DNA from: CAYXLI01 sp964464925
GTDB lineage: Bacteria > Acidobacteriota > Terriglobia > Bryobacterales > Bryobacteraceae
Direction: 5' to 3'
NCBI GenBank assembly: GCA_964464925.1
Contig: CAYXLI010000006.1
Coordinates: 1 to 64,000 of the forward strand
DNA length: 64,000 bases
Shown one piece after another: positions 16,627 through 25,566 of this stretch. The notes below the pieces were generated by a model. The model ran no database searches. It saw only the letters and a list, made by a program, of their open reading frames with translations, and was not told where the DNA came from. Numbering within the stretch: position 1 is the first letter of the stretch; each line of letters starts with the position of its first letter. The position numbers and the translations under genes were made by a program.

Positions 16627-18858
16627 TCAAGGCTTGTGGGAAAGTAGCGCTTCCCAATTCTGGACCACCACTATCGACGGAGCCGCGGCTGAAGTTACTA
16701 CGGGGATGACAAACCGTTGGCCGTCGGCGGACACGTCGAAGCCAACCAGGGAGTGGATGGCTGCTCTTGCTTCCGTGCTGATGGTGAACAGCGGCGTGGC
16801 TGGGCCGAACTCGGGTTTCGGCGAGAGCTTCACCGGAACGGCCTGTACTCGTCCATCGAATCCGAGATAGAACAGCTCCCTGCCGTCGCTCCGCCAGCGT
16901 AACGCGAGCGCTCCGTCCCGTGAAACCAGGTAACGTTCTCCAGTTACTCTCGGCGCATCCTTCGCCTGAAACGCCTGGATGTAGACTTCCGGACGTCCAG
17001 ACTCGTCCGAGGTGAACGCCAGCCACTTTCCATCCGGAGAGAATACCGGGTTGGCCTCGTGGAAGCGCGTGTTCAGCAGCGGGACCGGCTTCCGGCCTCG
17101 CTCCAGGTCGAAAACCCACACGTCGCCTTGTGTTTCGTTCTGAACGCGAGGAAATCCGGTGTTCACGTACGCGATGAAGCGTCCATCGGGGGACCAGTCG
17201 GCCGGCATCTGGAAATCGGCGGCTGGCATCACTTCTTCCGCATCCTTGGCTCCCAAGCCGCGCACATGGACCTTGGGCGGACTACCGTCGACTTGATCCA
17301 GGAACGCCAGCGTCCTCGAATCCGGCGACCACACGGCGGCGTCGCGGAGGGATGGCTCCGCCGTCAATCGCCGCCCCAAGTTCGTTTTGACATCGAAGAT
17401 CCAGAGATCGTTTTCGCCTCGTTCGATTTCGTAAATCGCCGTCGCCAGATGCCGCCCATCCGGCGACAGGCGTGCCGACTTCACGTTTATGTTTGCCGGA
17501 CCGATGGTCGAAAGCTGGTGTCCCGCCCGGTCCACCCACACGAGCTGCGATCGGCTGACACAACTCTGGTAGGCGATGGCGCCCCTGTCGGAAACGGAAA
17601 AATCCGCCGCGCCGGTTGGAGCGAAGTAGTAGACTTTGCTAGCAACCGGCATCGCTTCACCAGTTACCTGTAGGGAACGAGGATCGAACGGCTGCGCAAG
17701 CAAGTTTCCGGCGCGGATATATAGGAGATAACCCGTGCCGGGCGTGATCGTCGACGCCGTATACAAGACTCGCGAGTCGGTTTCGATTAAGTCCTTCGTT
17801 GTGCCGGCGTCACCAAACCGGAGCACGCGAGCTCGATGACGGTTGGTTCGCTCATCCCACACCACGTACAAGACGTGCTCGCCGTCGGGAAGCATCTGGG
17901 GCCACCAATAGATCTCCTTTAATCTCTCCAGAGACCCACCGGACGGAGAAACCAAGTAACTCCCCTGGAAGGCGTCGAGCAATAGTCGTTCGTGGCTTAA
18001 CCAGGCTCCGGAAAACATGAATGACGGCGAGTCGGCTAAAAGGACGTGAGCGTCACTCTCCAGCATCGTCCGCCAGAGCTTGCCCCTCGCGGTCAGGTAG
18101 AGCGACTGGCCGTCGGGTGGCCAGAAGAGCGTATGGGCGCCTTCGCTGCCGGGAATCAGTCGCGCCTCCAGCGAGTTGAAATCTCGAAGGAATGCACTGA
18201 ACGCCCCGCTGGAATCCATGGCGGTGAACGCCAGGCGGGAGCCGTCAGGCGATAGCGCGAAGGACTGCCGGCTGGCGGCGCCCTCCCATGCAAATCCGGC
18301 AGGCGGCTGGACAGCCAATCTCGTCAATTTCGGCGCCGCGACCGGCTCTGCGAGACGCCTGTTGACCCAGTAGCCGCCCGCAACCGCTGCCAGGGCTACC
18401 CCGGCAACAAATAGCAGCCACGGTTGGGGCCGTTTGCCGGGCTTCGGTTCGATCCGCAGCGGCGCGGGGGCGGTCATCTCGAGAACGGCTTTGGCCGAAG
18501 GTCGATAGACGGGAGCGACGAATCTGTAGCCTCTGCCGGAAAGCGTCTCCACGTACCGGGGTTGGTCCGCCGAGTCTCCTAGTGTCTGACGTAACTTGTT
18601 GACCGCCGAGTTGAGGCCATGTTCGAAGTCACCCGCGCTAACCCCGGGCCAAAGACGGGTGCGGAGATCTTCACGGGTCACCAGGTCACCCGGCCGCTCC
18701 AGCAGGGCGCCCAGAACCTGTCCAGGTTGCGCAGGGAGCTTGACTTTGTATCCGTGCTTACGCAATTCAGCCGACGTAGCGTCGAATTCAAAAGGTCCAA
18801 AGGTCAAATTCGGCGCCCGCGAGCCTAGGGGCATCGTCGAATCGCCGGGTGAGGCCAT
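16627..18858 (-). CDS. winged-helix regulator with membrane segment and PD40/TolB-type propeller
   Basis: About 743 residues. An N-terminal OmpR/ToxR-type winged helix (FGPFEFDATSAELRKHG to YVETLSGRGYRFVAPV, about residues 18-115) is followed by one membrane segment (PWLLFVAGVALAAVAGGYWV). A long extracytoplasmic part follows with WD40-like PD40 motifs (LSPDGSRLAFTA, WSPDSRTLAFLD, FSPDGKWLAFTSDESG). The layout is CadC-like: the propeller may sense an outside signal while the head binds DNA. This family is expanded in Acidobacteriota. ATG 18858 is preferred. A TTGGAC/TATGAT pair just upstream would start transcription within a few bases of it, so the message may be nearly leaderless. The gene stands alone. 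Confidence 0.83.
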   Translation of the reverse strand: MASPGDSTMPLGSRAPNLTFGPFEFDATSAELRKHGYKVKLPAQPGQVLGALLERPGDLVTREDLRTRLWPGVSAGDFEHGLNSAVNKLRQTLGDSADQPRYVETLSGRGYRFVAPVYRPSAKAVLEMTAPAPLRIEPKPGKRPQPWLLFVAGVALAAVAGGYWVNRRLAEPVAAPKLTRLAVQPPAGFAWEGAASRQSFALSPDGSRLAFTAMDSSGAFSAFLRDFNSLEARLIPGSEGAHTLFWPPDGQSLYLTARGKLWRTMLESDAHVLLADSPSFMFSGAWLSHERLLLDAFQGSYLVSPSGGSLERLKEIYWWPQMLPDGEHVLYVVWDERTNRHRARVLRFGDAGTTKDLIETDSRVLYTASTITPGTGYLLYIRAGNLLAQPFDPRSLQVTGEAMPVASKVYYFAPTGAADFSVSDRGAIAYQSCVSRSQLVWVDRAGHQLSTIGPANINVKSARLSPDGRHLATAIYEIERGENDLWIFDVKTNLGRRLTAEPSLRDAAVWSPDSRTLAFLDQVDGSPPKVHVRGLGAKDAEEVMPAADFQMPADWSPDGRFIAYVNTGFPRVQNETQGDVWVFDLERGRKPVPLLNTRFHEANPVFSPDGKWLAFTSDESGRPEVYIQAFQAKDAPRVTGERYLVSRDGALALRWRSDGRELFYLGFDGRVQAVPVKLSPKPEFGPATPLFTISTEARAAIHSLVGFDVSADGQRFVIPVVTSAAAPSIVVVQNWEALLSHKP

Positions 18859-19062
18859 GGTGACGTGATCATAGCACGGGCGATGCAGGTCCAAGATGGC
18901 TTCTATTTTCAGAGATTAAGGCGGTGACCTCGATTGAATGCGGACACGACTATCTCTTCTGTGATTTGGCTGGCAGGCTACAGATGCCGCTCGACACGGG
19001 CGGCCGCAATCCCTGAAACAGCGGATAAGCGATTTCAAGTAAACGACCTAAAGGAGGTCTCA

Positions 19063-19566
19063 ATGAACAGAAAGTTAGCTTCTAGATTTTCGACCGTCGC
19101 GAATCCCCTGTTGATCGCCTGCGGTTTGCTGGTGGCCGGTTCCTCGGCCTGGGCAGGGGAGCTGGTACCCTTCAGCGGTTCGCTCCAAGCGCACGAACAC
19201 ATGGTATCCCAAGGGCCGACGTCATTTGTGACCGATGGGAGCGGCGGGGGAATCGCCACGCACCTTGGTACATTTACTCTGACTTGGGAATTTACGGTGA
19301 ACACCACGGACGGCACAGGATCAGGTCTCGCTCGCTACATCGCGGCCAATGGTGACCAGATCTTTATGACCGTTGTCGGACAGAGCGAGCCGACGGGCAC
19401 ACCCGGCGTGTTCCGTATTGTAGAAATCGAGACCATTACGGGCGGTACGGGACGATTCGAGGGCGCCAAGGGGAGTTTCACAGGGGAGCGCCTGATAGAC
19501 CTGGCGACGTTCGTCAGCTCAGGTTCGTTCCACGGGACCATCACTTCCCCGGGTGCAGCGCACTGA
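19063..19566 (+). CDS. secreted beta-barrel-like protein, unknown function
   Basis: A 167-residue exported protein. The signal peptide (IACGLLVAGSSAWA) is followed by a repeated strand pattern rich in Gly and Thr: GGGIATHLGTFTLTWEFTVN, IAANGDQIFMTVVGQ, ITGGTGRFEGAKGSFTGERL. The TGGTGRFEGAKGSFT signature recurs in many environmental bacteria and recalls allene-oxide-cyclase-like barrels, but no function is known. ATG 19063 has an excellent AAGGAGGT site. A terminator-like hairpin lies 50 bases after the stop. Confidence 0.75.
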   Translation: MNRKLASRFSTVANPLLIACGLLVAGSSAWAGELVPFSGSLQAHEHMVSQGPTSFVTDGSGGGIATHLGTFTLTWEFTVNTTDGTGSGLARYIAANGDQIFMTVVGQSEPTGTPGVFRIVEIETITGGTGRFEGAKGSFTGERLIDLATFVSSGSFHGTITSPGAAH

Positions 19567-19615
19567 GAACATCAAGGGGCAGGCGGAGTCCGCCAAGACG
19601 CAGTGTTCGAGAACC

Positions 19616-19641
19616 GTCCAGCCTGGCTGCCCAGACTGGAC
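19616..19641 (+). terminator. terminator-like hairpin
   Basis: GTCCAGCCTGG and CCAGACTGGAC pair over 11 positions with one mismatch around the loop CTGC. The T-rich run CTCCTCTTGTTTT follows. It sits 50 bases after the secreted-protein stop and probably ends that transcript. Confidence 0.6.
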
Positions 19642-19680
19642 GCTCCTCTTGTTTTGCTTCGATCTCCTGGTGCGGGAATT

Positions 19681-19750
19681 GCTTGGGTGGGTTCGATTGG
19701 AGCGGTTTTCATGCTGCGAGCGTTCTAAATGCGTCCAGTGTGGGGAGCCA
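19681..19750 (+). repeat. dispersed intergenic repeat, copy B
   Basis: The core GCGTCCAGTGTGGGGAGCCA lies at 19731-19750. Similarity to copy C extends left through TTTTCATGCT and GGGTTCGATTGGA for about 60 bases with scattered changes. Confidence 0.72.
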
Positions 19751-19967
19751 ATCTTCACTAGCGGCTTTCTTGAAGAAGAGAGCTAAGTCCTTTGGCATCA
19801 AGTTCGAATCCTGCTTGGGGTTCACCTCGTTTTGCAGAACGAGGCCCAACTTCCGAATGGCGCATCATCCGGGAGTACGTTGCATCTCCATCGCGAGTGC
19901 GCGGGTTTTGATAAGCTACATAGTGCCCGCGAGAACTTGGGTGGGATGTAGTGCGGAGGGTCGCAAT

Positions 19968-21566
19968 ATGACCTCAGCAGTAATGCTCACTTATTGCGCT
20001 CATGCCTTGCGACGGGCGCGCAAGCGTTCGCTGCGAGCAATCATCGCGGCGGTGTCTGCCCTGGGTTGCATCGGTAGTGCTCAGCAGGCGATACCGTTCA
20101 GACCGGTGATTCCCAAAGTATGGGACGAAGCAGCTCTTGCGAGCTGGGCTACGCCCGTTGCCACGCTGAACGTTCGCCCAGCCCATATCTCAGCAGCAGA
20201 ATACTACGCAGTCCCTGAGTACAACCTTCGCTCGTATCCGATTTACATGCCCGGCCGCGAGCCGGACGGATACTGGGAAATGCTGCAACACATTGGACCG
20301 AGGCCGTTGATTGAGCCGGAAACGCTCAAGACCGAGGCTGACTGGGTCAAGGCCGGGCAAAGGGTGTTCGATGAGGCGACGACGGTGCAACTCACGACCT
20401 TCGATCCGCAGGCAATCGCAAATTTTAGAAGCAAGGAATTTCTGGAAAAGCAGCAAGCATTGCCGCTGCCTGACGGTGTTCTGGGCACACTTCGCTGGGT
20501 GCCGACCAAACAAGGCGTCGCGCTGTCGACCTCGACGTGCGGCGGCTGCCACATTATCTTCCGGTCCGACGGTAGCCGTATCATTGGTGCGCCTTCCCGT
20601 GCCGAGATGTCGCGGCAGCGCTCGTTCAGGCCATTCGGCGTGCGGGCCGATTTTCTCGAGTCTCAAAATCAGGTGCTGAGGGGAGCCCCGCCGTTCTATA
20701 TGGGGTCCGGCACGCTCGGGGCGAGGTTATACGAGGCGTACGGCGTACCCTGGCTGAAGAATGATCCGAACCAACGGTTGAAGACGATGACGGAATCGGA
20801 ATATAGAGCGATCGTTGCCGAGGAGCGCAATGGCGGGGCGATCACGCGTTGGAACGGCAGCATCCTGTTCCCGGCCAAGATCCCTGATCTGATCGGTTTC
20901 AAAGATCGTAAGTACATCGACCACACGGCCACTCATCTCCATCGGGGGATCGGCGATCTCGTGCGGTACGCGGCTCAGGTCACCTTCGCGGAGATGACCG
21001 ACTTTGGCTCGCACCGGATGCTTTCTGCCGAAACGAAGCGAGTGCATGCGCGCTTGCCCGATGAAGCGCTCTACGCCCTGGCGCTCTACATCTATTCGTT
21101 GCAACCTCCTCCCAACCCGCATCCGTTCGACGACAAGGCGAAAGCCGGACGGAAAGTATTTGAGCGCGAAGCTTGTGCAGCCTGCCACACGCCGCCGCTC
21201 TATACGAATAACAAAGTGACGCTCGCCCAAGGCTTCACGCCGCCGGAGGACAAGCCCTCTTCGATCGACGTCATGCCACTTTCGGTCGGAACCGATCCGG
21301 GCCTGGCACTGGCGACCCGCAAAGGGACCGGCTATTACAAAATCCCGTCCCTCAAGGGTATCTGGTATCGTGGGCACTACCTGCACGACGGCTCCGTCGC
21401 AAGTCTGGAGGAAATGTTCGACCCGGATCGACTTCGCGATTCGCACGTGCCTGGAGGCTATAGTCCTCCAGGCGTCCAAAGGCGCGCAATCAAAGGTCAC
21501 GAGTTCGGCCTGAAGTTAAGCGGTGTGGAGCGAGATCAACTGATCGCGTTCCTGCGAACTCTATAA
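19968..21566 (+). CDS. exported two-haem cytochrome c protein
   Basis: A 532-residue protein with an N-terminal signal (RAIIAAVSALGCIGSAQQ) and two CxxCH haem sites, CGGCH at residues 191-195 and CAACH at 403-407. The second is part of a compact C-terminal cytochrome domain that ends GYYKIPSLKGIWYRGHYLHDGSVASLEEMFDP. That motif is shared with di-haem peroxidase (MauG/CcpA)-like domains. It is presumably a periplasmic electron carrier or oxidase. Neighbours do not reveal the partner. ATG 19968 has GCGGAGGG upstream. Confidence 0.8.
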   Translation: MTSAVMLTYCAHALRRARKRSLRAIIAAVSALGCIGSAQQAIPFRPVIPKVWDEAALASWATPVATLNVRPAHISAAEYYAVPEYNLRSYPIYMPGREPDGYWEMLQHIGPRPLIEPETLKTEADWVKAGQRVFDEATTVQLTTFDPQAIANFRSKEFLEKQQALPLPDGVLGTLRWVPTKQGVALSTSTCGGCHIIFRSDGSRIIGAPSRAEMSRQRSFRPFGVRADFLESQNQVLRGAPPFYMGSGTLGARLYEAYGVPWLKNDPNQRLKTMTESEYRAIVAEERNGGAITRWNGSILFPAKIPDLIGFKDRKYIDHTATHLHRGIGDLVRYAAQVTFAEMTDFGSHRMLSAETKRVHARLPDEALYALALYIYSLQPPPNPHPFDDKAKAGRKVFEREACAACHTPPLYTNNKVTLAQGFTPPEDKPSSIDVMPLSVGTDPGLALATRKGTGYYKIPSLKGIWYRGHYLHDGSVASLEEMFDPDRLRDSHVPGGYSPPGVQRRAIKGHEFGLKLSGVERDQLIAFLRTL

Positions 21567-21740
21567 GGATCCGATGCGCCAGTGTTGGTGCGCTTCCGTT
21601 GGCTGCACAAGCCGGTGCGCTTCTTCAGTGCCTTCCGTTCCGTTCCAGCGACTTGTCTTATTTGGATGAGCGGCAGAAGCCCAAGCTGACACGATGCCGA
21701 TGTCTTTGCGGGTTGCGGTATGCTCGACGATCTTGCAGCT

Positions 21741-21840
21741 NNNNNNNNNNNNNNNNNNNNNNNNNNNNNNNNNNNNNNNNNNNNNNNNNNNNNNNNNNNN
21801 NNNNNNNNNNNNNNNNNNNNNNNNNNNNNNNNNNNNNNNN
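21741..21840. other. assembly gap (100 N)
   Basis: Exactly one hundred undetermined bases, which is the conventional length for a scaffold gap of unknown size. The true distance between the flanks is therefore not known. Repeat copy C begins right next to it, so the repeat may have caused the assembly break. Confidence 0.97.
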
Positions 21841-21847
21841 AACGACT

Positions 21848-21914
21848 TGCCTCGGTTCGATCGGACGCGTTTTCATGCTCCTATTGTTCTAATTGCGTCC
21901 AGTGTGGGGAGCCA
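21848..21914 (+). repeat. dispersed intergenic repeat, copy C
   Basis: The core GCGTCCAGTGTGGGGAGCCA lies at 21895-21914. The left part (CTCGGTTCGATCGGA, TTTTCATGCT, GTTCTAATT) matches copies A and B. The left boundary may extend into the assembly gap. Confidence 0.72.
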
Positions 21915-22077
21915 AATAAATCGGCAAGCAGCGGAAAATCGGATTGGTACGCACGCCTTCCCAGATCTGTGAACCTTGGGCAACCGGCGCCCCTCTACTC
22001 CGGGCCGTGTTCCGTCTGTTTCGAATGCGATCCAATAGCACTCGCTGCGGTGGTACCGCAACCGTTTTGTTGGATGC

Positions 22078-24510
22078 TTACTCGTACCGCAATGCTTCCA
22101 TGGGATCCACCGAAGCCGCCCGCCACGCCGGAATCAAGCAAGCCAAACCCGCTACCGCAATCAACAAGGCGGTAACAGCTCCAAGAATCAGGGGATCGCG
22201 CGAACTCTCGGTGACCCACTTCGCGGCAAGCGAATCAAAGATGACGCTCAGCACAATGCCCGTCGCCAACCCGGCCCCGACATTTACCAACGTCGCGGAG
22301 AGCACGATCTGCATCACGTCCCGTGCCTTCGCCCCGAGAGCCATCCGAATCCCAAATTCATTCGTCCTCGTTGCCACACCATATGAGACGACGCTGTAGA
22401 GCCCAGCCGCCGCAAGAATAAGGGCCAGGATGGAAAAGATCGCGAACAGCATCGCCACCAGTCTCTGCTGCGCGTACTCGGGAAGCCCACTGATCCATGC
22501 CTGCAAGTCCCGCACCCGCATCACCTGCTGTTCCCGATCGATCTGAACAATCTCCGACCGTACCTCCCGCAGCAGCGAAAGAGGAGCCACACGGGTACGT
22601 ACCAGGACCTGTGTAAACATCCGCATCCGGAGCGAATACGGTACATAGATAGCCGGCTTGATCGTGTTGCGCAGGCCGTCGTTGCGAGCGTCCGCTACCA
22701 CGCCCACAATCTGCAACCACCCGTCGCTTCCCTCCGCCGCCGGCGAATAAGGTGGCTCGTTCTTCAGGCCAATGATTCGAACCCGCTGCCCAATCCCATC
22801 GCCCTTCGGCCAATACTGCCGCACCATCGTCTGGTTGATGAGCGCTAACGGAGCTCCCCGCATCGTTTCAGCGTGATCCCACAGGCGCCCCCGCACGAGC
22901 GGAATGCGCAGAACCGGGAAATACTCGGAGCTGATGAAGTTAACGCGAACAACTGGTTTTTCCGCCTCGTTCTTTCCGGCGATTTCAATGCGGTTGTCTC
23001 CGCCATTCGAAGGAGGTGTCGCGTTCGTGGAGATGCCCGCCGCGACCACCTGCGGCATTGCAGCAATCTTTGCGCGAATCTGCTCGAAGTATTCGGACCG
23101 CTCCTTCCAGGTCGGGTACGTGTTCTCATGAACCGGAATTGGCAGAGACATCGTGAGACGTGGGTCGTAGCCAAGATCCGCATTCACCAGCCGCAGGAAC
23201 CCCTTGCCCGCTGCTCCCGCCACTGTCAGTATCAGAAGTGTCAGCGCCACCTGGGCGCCCACCATCAGGCTATGGGCGCGCTTGCGATCCGCGCTGCCCA
23301 TGGTCCTGCGTGTGTTCGCCTGCATGACTCGCCCCAAATCCGGCCGCGAGAGTTGCAGCGCCGGCGCCACGCCGAACACGAATGCAGTAACGACTGCCAG
23401 GACTACACTGAACAGCAAAACCGGCACGTTCATTTCGATTACCGATTCCGCTGGATAAGAATTTTCAGGGATCCATGCGATGAGCAGCGCAAGACTTTTC
23501 CATGCGAGGAGCACTCCCAACGTGGCACCTGCTGTGGCGATCACAAGGGACTCGGTCAATAATTGCTGAATGATCCGCCCACGCCGGGCACCAAGAGCCG
23601 ACCGCACAGCGAGCTCATGTTGCCGCTTCGTGCCTCGCGCGAGTAAGAGGATGGATACATTTGCACATCCGATCAGCAACAGCGAAGCGACGGCGCCGAA
23701 TAGCAGGTATAGCTTCGGGCCTAGAGGCTTCGCATACATCTCGGTGATGCTACGCAGAGTCACACGAAAGTTCTCCGGATAGCGGCCCGGGAACTGTTTG
23801 GCGAACTGCTCCAGAATGGGCTGGAGCTCGGCATTCGCCTGAGTGACGGTCACACCTGGGCGAATCTTCAGCGTAAGACCGTAATAGATTTTCGGATCAA
23901 GCGTCACCTTCAGCGGCACGTACAAGTCTGCCTCGCGCCATCGGAACCGCGGCGGCATCACGCCCACGATCCTGTAGTTCTTTCGAACAAGTTGGATGGT
24001 GCGGCCGACAACGCCCGGATCGCCATTGAAGTATCGTTGCCAAAAGCGGTAGCCGAGCGCGACCACTCGTTCCGGCTCCTGTCCCGCGGGGCCATCCGAT
24101 GGGATCAGCCAGCGGCCTTTCAGAGCAGGGGTTCCCCAGTGATTCGGAGCATTGGGAGATATATATGCTGCCTGGACATCTTCGGGAAGGTCGCCATCTG
24201 TGGTGGTCAGATTCCAGCCGTCTTCCGCGACCACGCTTTCGATGCTTTTCGCTTGGCGGACCTGTTCCAGTTGTATGCCGTTCAGTCCGGGGTAACGGTA
24301 TTGATCGGTCTTGTCTTTTAGACTGAGCTGCATCATGCGGTCCGCGCCCGCATAGGGGAACGGATTAATCAGAACCGCATAGATAACGCTAAAAACCGCA
24401 CTGGTGGCGCCCACCCCGAGTGCAAGTGACAGCACTGCAGTGATGGTGAATCCCGGGCGCCGCCGCAATTCCCGCACAGCATATCGCAAGTCGGCCGACA
24501 GCGAATTCAT
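22078..24510 (-). CDS. ADOP-type duplicated ABC transporter permease (MacB/FtsX-like)
   Basis: An 810-residue membrane protein made of two MacB-like halves. Each half has one helix, a periplasmic core domain and three helices. The first opens with LRYAVRELRRRPGFTITAVLSLALGVGATSAVFSV and includes the EMYAKPLGPKLYLLFGAVASLLLIGCANVS helix pair. The second ends with LIPAWRAASVDPMEALRYE, the usual FtsX terminus. This duplicated orphan permease is characteristic of Acidobacteriota, usually without an adjacent ATPase gene, and none is adjacent here. By analogy with MacB it may transmit ATPase motion to periplasmic substrates; its true role is unknown. Confidence 0.88.
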   Translation of the reverse strand: MNSLSADLRYAVRELRRRPGFTITAVLSLALGVGATSAVFSVIYAVLINPFPYAGADRMMQLSLKDKTDQYRYPGLNGIQLEQVRQAKSIESVVAEDGWNLTTTDGDLPEDVQAAYISPNAPNHWGTPALKGRWLIPSDGPAGQEPERVVALGYRFWQRYFNGDPGVVGRTIQLVRKNYRIVGVMPPRFRWREADLYVPLKVTLDPKIYYGLTLKIRPGVTVTQANAELQPILEQFAKQFPGRYPENFRVTLRSITEMYAKPLGPKLYLLFGAVASLLLIGCANVSILLLARGTKRQHELAVRSALGARRGRIIQQLLTESLVIATAGATLGVLLAWKSLALLIAWIPENSYPAESVIEMNVPVLLFSVVLAVVTAFVFGVAPALQLSRPDLGRVMQANTRRTMGSADRKRAHSLMVGAQVALTLLILTVAGAAGKGFLRLVNADLGYDPRLTMSLPIPVHENTYPTWKERSEYFEQIRAKIAAMPQVVAAGISTNATPPSNGGDNRIEIAGKNEAEKPVVRVNFISSEYFPVLRIPLVRGRLWDHAETMRGAPLALINQTMVRQYWPKGDGIGQRVRIIGLKNEPPYSPAAEGSDGWLQIVGVVADARNDGLRNTIKPAIYVPYSLRMRMFTQVLVRTRVAPLSLLREVRSEIVQIDREQQVMRVRDLQAWISGLPEYAQQRLVAMLFAIFSILALILAAAGLYSVVSYGVATRTNEFGIRMALGAKARDVMQIVLSATLVNVGAGLATGIVLSVIFDSLAAKWVTESSRDPLILGAVTALLIAVAGLACLIPAWRAASVDPMEALRYE

Positions 24511-24612
24511 ACGGGTATATACTCTGCAGTCCCGTGCTGGTTACATGGAGAACCGCTCTGCGGTGTGCCCGGCTACGCGGCCAAGTCGATTGAACCTGGT
24601 CTTCTACCCCTC

Positions 24613-24635
24613 GTAGTCGGGCAGGACCCGACTAC
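24613..24635 (-). terminator. perfect hairpin after korB
   Basis: GTAGTCGGG and CCCGACTAC form a perfect nine-pair stem around CAGGA, 21 bases beyond the korB stop. No long T run follows on the minus strand, so it may be a transcript-end stabiliser rather than a classical intrinsic terminator. Confidence 0.5.
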
Positions 24636-24655
24636 TTGAAGAGAAAGCACAGCAG

Positions 24656-25555
24656 TTACATCAGCTCCGCGATAAATTCCTTCGCTGTCTCCTGTGGAAT
24701 ATGCAGATCCCGGTGTGCCAGGGGGCCACCCTCGTCCAGCACCGGCTCGCATTGCTCCAGCGATGGACGGTCCGTGCGCTGAAAGAATTTGCCGATCGGA
24801 ATCACGTCTCCCCATACTTGCGACTTCTCCATCGCCATCAGCCAATTCGAGGTGTCATAGGAGGCGTCGTCCTCCAGCTTCTTTACGCGCTGCTTGAACC
24901 AGGGGTAGGTGTTGTCGTGATTGTAGGTCACGCAGGGGCTGAATACGTCAATAAAGGCGAAGCCCTTATGCTGTAAGCCCTGCTTGATCAGTTCCGTTAA
25001 GTGCCGTTGCTCGCCGCTGAAGCCGCGGGCAACGAAGGTCGCGCCGGCGGCGATAGCGAGCGCGATTGGATTCACGGGCGGCTCGACATTTCCGAATGGC
25101 GCGCTCTTGGTCTTCATACCGAGCTGGCTGGTAGGCGAAGTCTGACCCGTGGTCAGTCCGTAAATCTGGTTATCCATCGCGAGATACAGGAGGTCCACGT
25201 TGCGGCGCATGGTGTGAATGAAGTGATTGCCGCCGATGCCAAAGCCGTCGCCATCGCCGCCGGTCACGACCACCGTGAGTTCGTGATTGGCGAGTTTGAC
25301 GCCTGTTGCGACTGCCAGAGCCCGGCCGTGAAGCGTATGCATACCGTAAGTACTCACGTAGCCCGGCAGGTTGGAGGAGCAGCCGATGCCGCTGATCGTC
25401 ACCACATTATGAGGCTGGATCTGCAGATCCACCATCGCCTTCTCGAATGCGGCCAGAACACCGAAATCTCCGCATCCGGGGCACCAGTCCGGATCCACTT
25501 TTCCTTTCAGATCGGGCAGGGTCAATTGCTTAGCCAGGGGGACACTCGCTGCCAT
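24656..25555 (-). CDS. korB: 2-oxoacid:ferredoxin oxidoreductase, beta subunit
   Basis: A 299-residue TPP-binding subunit. Cysteines in DWCPGCGDFG (25 and 28), GIGCSSN (59) and FSPCVTYN would bind one 4Fe-4S cluster. GGDGDGFGIGGNH at about 99-111 is the TPP/Mg motif. With the alpha subunit encoded 11 bases upstream it converts a 2-oxoacid, most likely 2-oxoglutarate, plus CoA to acyl-CoA, CO2 and reduced ferredoxin, in the oxidative or reductive TCA cycle. Substrate preference (2-oxoglutarate or pyruvate) cannot be fixed from sequence reading alone; the two-subunit form favours KorAB. Confidence 0.88.
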   Translation of the reverse strand: MAASVPLAKQLTLPDLKGKVDPDWCPGCGDFGVLAAFEKAMVDLQIQPHNVVTISGIGCSSNLPGYVSTYGMHTLHGRALAVATGVKLANHELTVVVTGGDGDGFGIGGNHFIHTMRRNVDLLYLAMDNQIYGLTTGQTSPTSQLGMKTKSAPFGNVEPPVNPIALAIAAGATFVARGFSGEQRHLTELIKQGLQHKGFAFIDVFSPCVTYNHDNTYPWFKQRVKKLEDDASYDTSNWLMAMEKSQVWGDVIPIGKFFQRTDRPSLEQCEPVLDEGGPLAHRDLHIPQETAKEFIAELM

Positions 25556-25566
25556 ATTCGCTCCTT

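Larger units (their letters stand above)
19567..19967. other. intergenic stretch with terminator and repeat copy B
   Basis: It contains the hairpin at 19616-19641, repeat copy B at about 19681-19750, and a small hairpin CCTCGTT-TTGCAG-AACGAGG near 19827-19846. The open frame of the downstream cytochrome extends through here, but its leader and ribosome site place the real start at 19968. Confidence 0.55.
21567..22077. other. intergenic stretch interrupted by the assembly gap
   Basis: Nothing coding is supported on either side of the gap. The right part holds repeat copy C beginning a few bases after the N run. A gene could be hidden in the missing sequence. Confidence 0.5.
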
